A stretch of DNA of 64,000 nt from an uncultured Psychrobacter sp. (GTDB lineage: Bacteria; Pseudomonadota; Gammaproteobacteria; Pseudomonadales; Moraxellaceae), in assembly GCA_947495055.1 (NCBI GenBank), contig CANLXO010000002.1, positions 62,001-126,000 on the forward strand. Direction: 5' to 3'. The translations under genes and the position numbers were made by a program. Within the stretch, counting starts at the first letter, position 1, and each line of letters starts with the position of its first letter. Shown in pieces: positions 10,131 to 17,244 of the stretch. The notes under the pieces were generated by a model. The model did not search any database. It was not told the origin of the DNA and saw nothing but the letters and a program-made list of their open reading frames with translations.

Positions 10131-10493
10131 CTAAAAACTGTCTTGTTTATTAGATTTGGCAGTCTCACAGCCGCTTAAACTGTCCATAATCGACGCACAC
10201 AGCTCTGGATGTCCTGCGCAGCAATCTTGCAACAAAAACTGCACGACCGCCTCCATATGCGTAAGCGAGGCGCGATAGATTATCTGCCGACTTTGGCGTT
10301 TTGACACTACCCACCCTGCTCGTGCCAGCACCGATAAATGCGCCGACATAGTGTTATGTGGTACAGACAGCTGACGGGCTATCTCACCCGCAGGTAAACC
10401 CTCGGGCTCTTGACTGACAAGTAACCTAAAGGCTTTGAGACGAGTATCTTGAGAGAGCGCCGCGAAGCTTGCGATAGCATTTGTTATTTCCAT
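10131..10493 (-). CDS. arsR: ArsR/SmtB-family arsenic-responsive repressor
   Basis: Winged-helix repressor that leaves DNA on binding As(III)/Sb(III). 120 aa. The HTH recognition region is about residues 38-58 (IARQLSVPHNTMSAHLSVL). The classic ELCVCDL metal box of the alpha3 helix is absent. Instead three cysteines, C91, C92 and C99, sit near the C-terminus in DCCAGHPELC, resembling the C95/C96/C102 site of Acidithiobacillus ferrooxidans ArsR. The start codon lies inside a 15-bp perfect inverted repeat and only about 7 bp after the predicted -10 box, so the mRNA may be leaderless. It is probably autoregulated and controls arsC-arsH-arsB. Confidence 0.94.
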   Translation of the reverse strand: MEITNAIASFAALSQDTRLKAFRLLVSQEPEGLPAGEIARQLSVPHNTMSAHLSVLARAGWVVSKRQSRQIIYRASLTHMEAVVQFLLQDCCAGHPELCASIMDSLSGCETAKSNKQDSF

Positions 10494-10523
10494 ATGTCCA
10501 ATAATACAGACATATGGAAATAA
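10484..10523. promoter_or_regulatory. ArsR operator: 15-bp perfect inverted repeat
   Basis: Arms TTATTTCCATATGTC (10484-10498) and GACATATGGAAATAA (10509-10523) are perfect inverse complements around a 10-bp spacer. The arm nearest the gene contains the arsR start codon. The dyad covers the -10 box, the -35/-10 spacer and the start site, so ArsR binding would block RNA polymerase. Confidence 0.85.
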
Positions 10524-10528
10524 TTCAA
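10501..10528 (-). promoter_or_regulatory. Predicted ars operon promoter (leaderless arsR)
   Basis: On the minus strand, TTGAAT (10523-10528) and TATTAT (10501-10506) are 16 bp apart, a good sigma-70 pair. The expected transcription start falls within a few bases of the arsR ATG at 10493, leaving no room for a ribosome-binding site. Confidence 0.65.
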
Positions 10529-10676
10529 TAATTTTTATCTACATCAAGTCCTCATAAACGGACTTAGCCAGTATCGAAAAGTACGCTTCTCTATCAATAG
10601 CTGCAAACAACAACTTCAAAACATCCAGCCTTACCCGACATCAGACATAAATCGCTGTAAAAACTGCAATTGCACC

Positions 10677-10705
10677 TTGCAACCTACTCAAAATCAGCAT
10701 AGGCT
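10677..10705 (+). promoter_or_regulatory. Possible ilvA promoter
   Basis: TTGCAA (10677-10682) and TAGGCT (10700-10705) are 17 bp apart, about 40 bp upstream of ilvA. The match is moderate only. An AGGA ribosome site follows just before the ATG at 10743. No leader peptide or attenuator was recognised. Confidence 0.3.
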
Positions 10706-10742
10706 AATCTATTTATTTTTTGCCCTTATTTAGGAAGCCATT

Positions 10743-12296
10743 ATGTTATCACGCTGGGTACGCGCCATTTTGCAAGCCACTGTCTATGACGTCGCCATTC
10801 AAACCCCTCTCGAATCAGCCCCTAAACTGACCCAGCGTTTTGATAATGACATTCGCTTTAAACGCGAAGACTTGCAACCCGTATTCTCTTTTAAACTGCG
10901 CGGCGCGTATAACCGTATTAGTCAGCTAAGCGATGAGCAAAAAGCACGCGGCGTCATTTGTGCCTCAGCAGGTAACCATGCCCAAGGCGTCGCTTACTCT
11001 GCGCGCACGCTAAATCTTAATAATATCATTGTCATGCCGACCACCACTCCAGATATCAAAGTTGCTGCAGTAAAAGCTTTAGGCGGTAACGTCGACTTGT
11101 ATGGTGATAGCTTTGATGAGGCCAATCGCTATGCGATCAATCGCGCTAAGAGCGAAGGTTTGACCTTTATACCGCCTTATGATGATGAGCTGGTCATCGC
11201 AGGCCAAGGCACGATCGGACTTGAGCTGACCCAGCAGTGGCGTAACATGGACTACGTTTTTGTCGCTGTCGGCGGCGGTGGCCTGATATCAGGTGTTGCT
11301 GCATTTTTGGGAGAAGTGGCTCCTCATGTCAAGGTTATCGCTGTAGAATCGGCGCAGTCTGCGTGTCTAAAAGCGGCATTAGAAGCGGGCGAGCGCGTCA
11401 AGCTTGAGCAAGTCGGGCTGTTCGTCGATGGTGTGGCTGTGGCGCAAATCGGTGAGCTTCCTTTTGAGGTGGTACGCACGCAAAAAAGCAATGGCCTAGG
11501 GCCAATCGTTGAACCAGAAGTCATTACGTGCACTAACGATGAGGTCTGCGCGGCGATCAAAGATGTGTTTGAAGAAAACCGCAGTATCGTGGAGCCTGCA
11601 GGCGCACTATCAGTTGCAGGCATGAAGAAATATATCAACGCGCATAATTTGCAGGGCAAAAACTGCGTTGGCATTATCTGCGGCGCTAATATGAACTTTG
11701 ATCGCTTACGGTATATCGCTGAGCGTACTGAGATTGGCGAGAAAAAAGAAGCCATCTATGCGGTCACTATCCCTGAGCAGACTGGCGCGTTTTTAAATTT
11801 CTGTCGCAGCTTGCATGGTCGCAATATTACAGAATTTAACTACCGCGCTGACAACAAGCTATCCCCTGACTCGATGGATCCTGCCTCGATATTCGTCGGT
11901 ATCGCCTTAAAAGAAGGCGATAAAGAGCGGCAAACTATTAGCGATCAGCTCGCCTCTGATGGCTATACGGCTTATGACTTAACTGATGACGATATCGCCA
12001 AATCGCATATTCGTCATCTTATCGGTGGTCACGCGCATGTCGAGGACGAGCAATTATTAAAGGTGACGTTCCCTGAGCGTCCGGGCGCGCTATTGACATT
12101 TCTAGAAAAGTTAGGCGATGACTTCAATATCACCTTATTTCATTATCGCAATCACGGCGCTGCAGAGGGTCGCGTGCTAGTCGGCTTGCAAGCTTCGATG
12201 GGTAACTCGCGTCAACTGCAAGACGCCTTACTCGATATCGGTTATGACTGTACGATGCTCAACGACAATATCGGTTATCAGTTATTTTTAAAGTAA
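10743..12296 (+). CDS. ilvA: Threonine ammonia-lyase, biosynthetic
   Basis: PLP-dependent deamination of threonine to 2-oxobutanoate, the committing step to isoleucine. 517 aa, close to the 514 aa E. coli IlvA, so this is the long allosteric type. The PLP lysine is K51 in FSFKLRGAYN, and the phosphate-binding glycine loop VGGGGLISG is near residue 176. Two ACT-like regulatory repeats occupy about residues 335-410 and 428-505, starting YAVTIPEQTGAFLNF and LKVTFPERPGALLTF; they bind isoleucine and valine in the family. AGGA ribosome site. Stands alone. Confidence 0.96.
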   Translation: MLSRWVRAILQATVYDVAIQTPLESAPKLTQRFDNDIRFKREDLQPVFSFKLRGAYNRISQLSDEQKARGVICASAGNHAQGVAYSARTLNLNNIIVMPTTTPDIKVAAVKALGGNVDLYGDSFDEANRYAINRAKSEGLTFIPPYDDELVIAGQGTIGLELTQQWRNMDYVFVAVGGGGLISGVAAFLGEVAPHVKVIAVESAQSACLKAALEAGERVKLEQVGLFVDGVAVAQIGELPFEVVRTQKSNGLGPIVEPEVITCTNDEVCAAIKDVFEENRSIVEPAGALSVAGMKKYINAHNLQGKNCVGIICGANMNFDRLRYIAERTEIGEKKEAIYAVTIPEQTGAFLNFCRSLHGRNITEFNYRADNKLSPDSMDPASIFVGIALKEGDKERQTISDQLASDGYTAYDLTDDDIAKSHIRHLIGGHAHVEDEQLLKVTFPERPGALLTFLEKLGDDFNITLFHYRNHGAAEGRVLVGLQASMGNSRQLQDALLDIGYDCTMLNDNIGYQLFLK

Positions 12297-12473
12297 GATT
12301 ACATACTAAAATGGATGGTAATCATGATGGCGTACCTTGCGAGCAGCAGTGGTGCAATTAGCTTGTAATAGATCACAGGTACAGATGCTAAACTATAAAC
12401 AAGACAGTGCACTTTTAATTATAAAATAAACCACCATTTATAATCATAGTCTATTGATATCTATGAGGTTTTG

Positions 12474-12914
12474 ATGAGTAAACATAATAAAAACCACAAT
12501 CAGCCCAGCCATAGTCAACCAGACGCAGTACGGATGCGTATTGACAAATGGTTATGGGCGGCGCGGTTTTATCGGACGCGCACCCTTGCCAAAGAGGCTA
12601 TCGAGAGTGGCCGAGTGCACTACGCTGGCAGCCGAGTTAAGACTAGTAAAGAGATTGCAGTTGGTGACGAGCTACAGATTCGTCAAGGTTCTGCGACCGC
12701 AATGACCGAAAAAACAGTCATCGTTGAAGCATTAACGGCGCAGCGCGGCAACGCCACCGCCGCCGAAGTGCTCTATTCAGAGACCGATGAGAGTATATCT
12801 CGACGCGCCTATTACACTGAGCAGCGCAAACTGGCCAATCTTGCCCGCCCTGATAATAAACCAAATAAAAAAGAGCGCCGCGACTTACAGCGCTTTAGAA
12901 AAAATCAAGATTAG
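12474..12914 (+). CDS. hslR: Heat shock protein 15 homologue, S4-domain RNA-binding protein
   Basis: Hsp15 family: binds free 50S subunits that carry stalled nascent chains and helps recycle them. 146 aa. The S4 domain spans about residues 20-75 (RIDKWLWAARFYRTRTLAKEA start), followed by a basic tail ending in KKERRDLQRFRKNQ. The ATG at 12474 was chosen because GAGG lies 6 bp upstream; an in-frame TTG just before it would add one residue. The N-terminal His/Asn-rich stretch is not part of the domain. Confidence 0.9.
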   Translation: MSKHNKNHNQPSHSQPDAVRMRIDKWLWAARFYRTRTLAKEAIESGRVHYAGSRVKTSKEIAVGDELQIRQGSATAMTEKTVIVEALTAQRGNATAAEVLYSETDESISRRAYYTEQRKLANLARPDNKPNKKERRDLQRFRKNQD

Positions 12915-13113
12915 TACTTTACCTATCAAAAGTTTTTAACATAAATAGTTATTACGATAACTTTTATAGATGACCCCTTTGTCAGCGACTATACTTGCCA
13001 TTCACAAGGTTTAGCGTTAGGCTGACGGCTGTTTCTCTCTTCTTTTAAACGCCTATAAATTGCCTTGATAAAGATGATTTGTTTGGCTTGTTTTTTGTCA
13101 AAAAGGTTTTGTT

Positions 13114-13620
13114 ATGTTGATGAAAGCGTCTACGCCCACCTCTGTTCTGCTCGTCTGTCTTGGCAATATATGTAGATCACCAACGGCTGAGGAGATCTTT
13201 CGTCAGCAAGCGGCTATAGCTGGTCTTAATATGAAAGTTGATTCAGCAGGTACCGGGGATTGGCACATCGGTCACGCGCCAGATATTCGCGCGCAGCGTC
13301 ACGCTAAGTCCCATGGCTATAACATTAGCAAACTTGTTGCCCGTCAAGTCAGCGCCGAGGACTTTTATAACTTTGATCTCATATTAGCGATGGATACGCA
13401 GAACTTAGCGGACTTACAAGCTATCAAAGATGAGTTATTAGGCACTAATAATAATGAAGAGGCACTGGCAAAATTAGCACTATTTAGCGAAGAAGATCCT
13501 ACCTACGGCGGTGATAGCGTACCTGATCCTTATAAAGGAGATGGCGACGCCTTTGAAGAGGTCATTGAGCGTATTGAGTCGAGCTCAAAGGCTTGGATTG
13601 AGAGCTGGAAAGCAGTATAA
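13114..13620 (+). CDS. Low-molecular-weight protein tyrosine phosphatase
   Basis: Cytoplasmic phosphotyrosine phosphatase of the LMW-PTP family. 168 aa. The P-loop CLGNICRS (CX5R) is near residues 14-21, and the general-acid loop VPDPYKGD is near 129. An extra ~12-residue segment (near NNNEEALAKLALF) precedes the acid loop compared with compact homologues. AAGG ribosome site 8 bp before the ATG. It lies 51 bp before murB on the same strand. With no adjacent tyrosine kinase or capsule genes, its physiological substrate cannot be inferred. Confidence 0.93.
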   Translation: MLMKASTPTSVLLVCLGNICRSPTAEEIFRQQAAIAGLNMKVDSAGTGDWHIGHAPDIRAQRHAKSHGYNISKLVARQVSAEDFYNFDLILAMDTQNLADLQAIKDELLGTNNNEEALAKLALFSEEDPTYGGDSVPDPYKGDGDAFEEVIERIESSSKAWIESWKAV

Positions 13621-13671
13621 CGGCTGATTTTATTTTTTTTATGCTGATTTACTTCATCTATAGGCCATGCT

Positions 13672-14772
13672 ATGACCTCAACGCTACGTACAGATAATTT
13701 TCAAAATATCTCTTTGCAATCAGATTATGATTTGTCGCACGCCAATACTATGGCATTGTCTTGTGTGGCTAAAAGCGTCGTAACTGTTACTGACGAGGCG
13801 CAGCTTGATAGCTTTATGAGTACAGTAGATAGCGCCTCTGTATTTGTATTATCGGGGGGTAGCAATGTACTTGTGCCTGCCAGTCTCAACGTTACTGTAC
13901 TGCGTCCGCTGATGCACGGCATTAGGGTGATTGAGCAAACAGATGATCATATTGATATTGAGGTTATGGCGGGCGAGAACTGGCATGAGTTGGTCGTTTA
14001 TACGGTCGCGCGGGGCTGGTATGGACTTGAGAACTTAGCCCTGATTCCTGGTTTAACTGGTGCAGCTCCGGTTCAAAATATTGGTGCTTACGGCGTTCAG
14101 CTAGAGGATACGCTACATTCGCTCAAAGCCTACCATATCCCCACTAAAACGTGGCATCAGCTGTCGGCAAGCGACTGTGAGTTTGGTTATCGAGATAGTA
14201 TCTTTAAGCGTGCGCCCAATACTTGGCTTATCACTCGGGTTATCTTTCGACTGCATTTAGATAAAAGTTACGTGCAAGCCAGCTATGGCGACGTACAAAT
14301 CGTCGCGCAAGACTATGCCAAGCAGCAAGGACGTACAGACCTCACCCCTAGTGATGTTATGCACGCCATTATCGATATTCGCTCGCAAAAACTTCCTGAT
14401 CCCAAGCAGCTACCAAACTGTGGTAGTTTTTTTCAAAACCCTATTATTTCTCAGCAGCAATTTGTATCGCTACAAGCCACTTATCCAAGTATTGTCGGTT
14501 ATACCCTGCCTAATGATGAGGTTAAAGTCGCCGCAGGCTGGCTCATTGAGCAAGCAGGACTTAAAGGTGGCGGCGTTGGGCCTATTATGACCCATAAACA
14601 CCAAGCTTTGGTATTGACCAATCACGCCGCTTTTACAGCGACGCAAGAGGATGTTGCCTGCGCCCAGCAGCACATAATTAGCACTGTGCAAGAGAAGTTT
14701 GCGATTACCCTTGCTCGTGAGCCGGTGTGGGTCAATAGTGATGGATCTATCGGACAAGATAGTCATGTCTAA
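13672..14772 (+). CDS. murB: UDP-N-acetylenolpyruvoylglucosamine reductase
   Basis: FAD-dependent reduction of the enolpyruvyl group to give UDP-MurNAc, the second step of peptidoglycan precursor synthesis. 366 aa, E. coli-like type I length. FAD-binding LSGGSNVLV is near residue 60, GLENLALIPGLTGAAPVQNIGA near 122, and the catalytic serine lies in NCGSFFQNP near residue 251. The final LAREPVWVN holds the conserved C-terminal glutamate. Its last 8 bp overlap the start of the next gene, implying translational coupling. Confidence 0.97.
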   Translation: MTSTLRTDNFQNISLQSDYDLSHANTMALSCVAKSVVTVTDEAQLDSFMSTVDSASVFVLSGGSNVLVPASLNVTVLRPLMHGIRVIEQTDDHIDIEVMAGENWHELVVYTVARGWYGLENLALIPGLTGAAPVQNIGAYGVQLEDTLHSLKAYHIPTKTWHQLSASDCEFGYRDSIFKRAPNTWLITRVIFRLHLDKSYVQASYGDVQIVAQDYAKQQGRTDLTPSDVMHAIIDIRSQKLPDPKQLPNCGSFFQNPIISQQQFVSLQATYPSIVGYTLPNDEVKVAAGWLIEQAGLKGGGVGPIMTHKHQALVLTNHAAFTATQEDVACAQQHIISTVQEKFAITLAREPVWVNSDGSIGQDSHV

Positions 14773-15577
14773 CATGCTCAAGCCCAAAAAGCCAAGCTCT
14801 AACAAACACCCCAAACCTCTATGGTCTAAGCGTTTGTGGCGACATTATTTGCGCTCAGCTGAGCGTATGATCAAACTGTTTCGCATTATTAATATCACTT
14901 TTTTGGTTGGATCTACATTAGTTGTTCTCACCATTATCAGCTTATTTACTCCACTGTTTTCACGCGGTATGCTTTTTATCTTAAATGCTCTACCCTTGCC
15001 CAATACTCCTAGCGATTATAAAAGTATGTCGCCAAGCGCTTATGTGGTACTAGGAGGCGGCCTTACGAACGATATCAACAATCATATTATCCTAAACGAT
15101 TATAGCCTCAACCGTATTCGCACAGCTGCAGGTGCTTATCACGATAAGCCTTTGCCTATTATTTTGAGCGGTGCTGAAGCGCCTTGGATGAATCAGTGGC
15201 TGGTTGAGCATGGTATCTCTGAGCAGTTAAGCGAAAACGCGAGTATGAATACTTGTGAAAATGCCCGCTTTACCGCAAAACGCACGCCACTGCGGCACGT
15301 GTACCTGATTACAGACAGCTATCATATGACTCGATCTCGGCGTCAGTTCGCTCTAAATGGTATCTACAGCACCCCTATTAATGCTCCACTGCCCGTCAGG
15401 CGTGATTGGATGAAACCTGCGCAGAACTTAAGTCATTCAAGGCGCGCGGTGTACGAGACCGCCGCTTATCTGCGAGATTTACTACGCCCGCAAATGGATG
15501 ACTGTAGGCGTGCTGAAGATATTAGTACTCAGCAGCTACTCACGCCGCGCGGCGATGCCAAAAAATCTTCTGAATGA
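14765..15577 (+). CDS. YdcF/SanA-type DUF218 envelope protein
   Basis: 270 aa from the ATG at 14765, which overlaps the murB stop by 8 bp. An in-frame GTG/ATG further upstream would lie inside murB and is less likely. A basic N-terminus and one long hydrophobic segment (about residues 40-75) anchor a DUF218 domain. That domain begins SAYVVLGGGL and includes SGAEAPWMNQW, NTCENARF and LITDSYHMTRSRRQF, all signatures of the family. Homologues (ElyC, SanA, YdcF) act in envelope or lipid-carrier-linked processes or vancomycin resistance. Coupling to murB supports an envelope role, but the exact function is unknown. Confidence 0.85.
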   Translation: MSNMLKPKKPSSNKHPKPLWSKRLWRHYLRSAERMIKLFRIINITFLVGSTLVVLTIISLFTPLFSRGMLFILNALPLPNTPSDYKSMSPSAYVVLGGGLTNDINNHIILNDYSLNRIRTAAGAYHDKPLPIILSGAEAPWMNQWLVEHGISEQLSENASMNTCENARFTAKRTPLRHVYLITDSYHMTRSRRQFALNGIYSTPINAPLPVRRDWMKPAQNLSHSRRAVYETAAYLRDLLRPQMDDCRRAEDISTQQLLTPRGDAKKSSE

Positions 15578-15581
15578 TACT

Positions 15582-15647
15582 AGGCCCGATGACACTAAGC
15601 TCGATAACATCAAGCTCGATAACATTAAGCTCGATAAAACTAAGCTC
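15582..15647. repeat. 15-bp tandem repeat, about 4.4 units
   Basis: Starting 5 bp after the DUF218 gene stop, the unit AAGCTCGATAACATT recurs at 15597-15611, 15612-15626 and 15627-15641. A diverged copy precedes it (15582-15596) and a partial copy follows (15642-15647). Being 15 bp, it keeps frame and would encode KLDNI-type pentapeptides, but no gene with a convincing start runs through it. Likely a length-variable minisatellite. Confidence 0.85.
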
Positions 15648-15661
15648 ATAGCAACACCTTA

Positions 15662-15807
15662 TATAGTTGAATTCAAATAAATTAGATACATAACTATCAA
15701 GTCGCTCAATGAAAATTTTTTTTCTTGCGTGCTGTGCCTACGCCGACAGAGGCTGCGAAAAACAAATTTTCATCTCGCTATATCGTTTTTATAGTGAATT
15801 AACTATA
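15662..15807 (+). repeat. Dispersed intergenic repeat, copy C (MITE-like, nested inverted repeats)
   Basis: Outer inverted ends TATAGTTGAATTCA (15662-15675) and TGAATTAACTATA (15795-15807) match except for one indel. Inner perfect arms ATGAAAATTT (15709-15718) and AAATTTTCAT (15764-15773) surround a GC-rich core, CTTGCGTGCTGTGCCTACGC, shared with the copies at 9.9 and 21.2 kb. The 70-residue reading frame through it is not credible as a gene. Confidence 0.75.
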
Positions 15808-15848
15808 TTCACGTTGCTTGACTTCAGCTCTTATACTTGCAATAAGTG

Positions 15849-15854
15849 TATAAT
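15849..15854 (+). promoter_or_regulatory. Possible -10 box of ccoS
   Basis: A consensus TATAAT lies 36 bp before the ccoS ATG, just beyond repeat copy C. No matching -35 hexamer at 16-18 bp, and no clear FNR/Anr dyad, was found. Confidence 0.3.
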
Positions 15855-15884
15855 AAAAGAAGTCGCTACTAAGAGAAACTTGCC

Positions 15885-16223
15885 ATGCTCAGTATATTTT
15901 TACTTATTCCACTTAGCTTAATGCTGTTCGTCGTGGCTATTTGGGCCGTACGTTACGCGGTTCGATCCAATCAGTTTGAGGATTTGGATAACGCCTCGCA
16001 GCGCATTATTTTAGAGGATCGCCAAGAGCGCCGGCAAGTCATACAGTCTCATGACCTTGTGCACAATGACTATGCTCGAGAAGATGATGCTGTAAAGGAT
16101 AACCGTCCTGCGCAAAGTCATGATATCCACAATACGACCAGTAAACATACTGCTAGCAGCGATGAGGCAAACGGTATGCAAAGTCAAAGCGATGCTGATG
16201 CTGGCAGCCCACCTAAATCATAA
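15885..16223 (+). CDS. ccoS: cbb3-type cytochrome oxidase assembly protein CcoS
   Basis: Small membrane protein needed to insert cofactors into the cbb3 oxidase. 112 aa, longer than the usual 50-70. One N-terminal transmembrane helix (residues 3-25) is followed by the CcoS signature WAVRYAVRSNQFEDLDN. The remaining ~70 residues are a charged, low-complexity tail rich in Asp, His, Gln and Ser that is outside the family core. AAGAGA ribosome site. It is followed 71 bp later by a SafE-type gene, a pairing seen next to ccoNOPQ/ccoGHI loci, although the oxidase genes are not in this window. Confidence 0.85.
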   Translation: MLSIFLLIPLSLMLFVVAIWAVRYAVRSNQFEDLDNASQRIILEDRQERRQVIQSHDLVHNDYAREDDAVKDNRPAQSHDIHNTTSKHTASSDEANGMQSQSDADAGSPPKS

Positions 16224-16294
16224 AAATAACCATTATAAATTTTGGTTTGATACCTACTAAAACGAGCGTTGAAATTTATTAAGAGAGTTTGAGT

Positions 16295-17161
16295 ATGACT
16301 ACCGCCTTGTTGGTTGCCGCGTTTTTGATGGGGTTTTTGGGGTCGCCGCACTGCTTGGGTATGTGTGGTGGATTGGTCGCCGCTTTTAGCTTATCGATGA
16401 AAGATGTCAGCCCCGCTAAGCGTAGACGCCTCATTGCCACTTACCATTTTGGACGCCTGATCAGTTACTCCATTTTAGGTCTGATTGCAGGTCTTATTGG
16501 TACAACCGTTTTAGAGCCCTTAATGAGAGGTAATAGCACGCCGCGTATCTTGCTCGGCTTGGTACTCGTATTTGTGGGCGTTACCATGCTTGGCGCGCCA
16601 TTTTTGAGTAAGCTTGAGCGCGTCGGTATGCGCTTTTGGCAGTATCTAAGCCCTATCCGTCAAAAGGTGTTTCCACTCAATACTTATCCGCGCGCTATGG
16701 CAGCAGGATTATTATGGGGCTATCTACCTTGCGGCTTAGTTTATGGCGCGCTACTGATCGCTGTGGTTGCACACAATCCTTTAGGCGGGGCGGCGCTTAT
16801 GTTCGTCTTTGGTCTGGGTACTGTGCCCATGCTCGTTGCCACGCATGAGACCGTAGGCTGGCTACGAGATAAAATCGGTCGTTTGCGCCTGCGGCAAATT
16901 AACGGCTTTATTATGATACTCTCAGGTCTAGCAGTCGTCTTTGTTCCAATGATTATGAAGAGTATGCATAGCGGTGCTCAGATGAATCACGGTAGCCCCT
17001 CTGCTATGATGACAGATGGCAATATGCAACATATGAATAGCGAAAACCATGAAATGCACGAGATGTTAGACACTACTCATACAGAGATGGGGAGTCGTGA
17101 GATGCCTGATAGGGATCAAACAGACAGTATGAGTGATACCTTGGATCACACTGCCCAATAA
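16295..17161 (+). CDS. Sulfite exporter TauE/SafE-family (COG2836-like) membrane protein with Met/His-rich tail
   Basis: 288 aa from the ATG at 16295, which has AAGAGAG 7 bp upstream; a TTG two codons earlier is the alternative. About six transmembrane helices. The first carries the GSPHCLGMCGGL motif (near residue 17) typical of the SafE/UreH-like proteins found beside ccoS and copper-handling genes. The second half repeats the pattern with WGYLPCGLVYGAL. From about residue 230 the tail is a hydrophilic segment with roughly a dozen Met and a dozen His, resembling a copper-binding sequence. Copper transport or delivery to cytochrome oxidase is inferred from context and composition, not proven. 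Confidence 0.8.
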   Translation: MTTALLVAAFLMGFLGSPHCLGMCGGLVAAFSLSMKDVSPAKRRRLIATYHFGRLISYSILGLIAGLIGTTVLEPLMRGNSTPRILLGLVLVFVGVTMLGAPFLSKLERVGMRFWQYLSPIRQKVFPLNTYPRAMAAGLLWGYLPCGLVYGALLIAVVAHNPLGGAALMFVFGLGTVPMLVATHETVGWLRDKIGRLRLRQINGFIMILSGLAVVFVPMIMKSMHSGAQMNHGSPSAMMTDGNMQHMNSENHEMHEMLDTTHTEMGSREMPDRDQTDSMSDTLDHTAQ

Positions 17162-17174
17162 GTCTCTTTGAAAA

Positions 17175-17212
17175 TAAAAAGCCCTCAGACCAATAAATCT
17201 GGGGGCTTTTTT
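17175..17212. terminator. Bidirectional intrinsic terminator
   Basis: Stem AGCCCTCAGA/TCTGGGGGCT (one G-U pair) with an 8-nt loop, an A-run on the left and a T-run on the right. It separates the convergent SafE-type gene and rhlB. Confidence 0.9.
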
Positions 17213-17244
17213 GATGGTTACAGCTAAAGGCTTGTCATTATTCC

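Noticed and set aside
15709..15921. A 70-residue open frame with several cysteines between the DUF218 gene and ccoS
   Set aside because: It runs through dispersed repeat copy C and into the ccoS start in another frame; no ribosome site, and the protein has no domain character.
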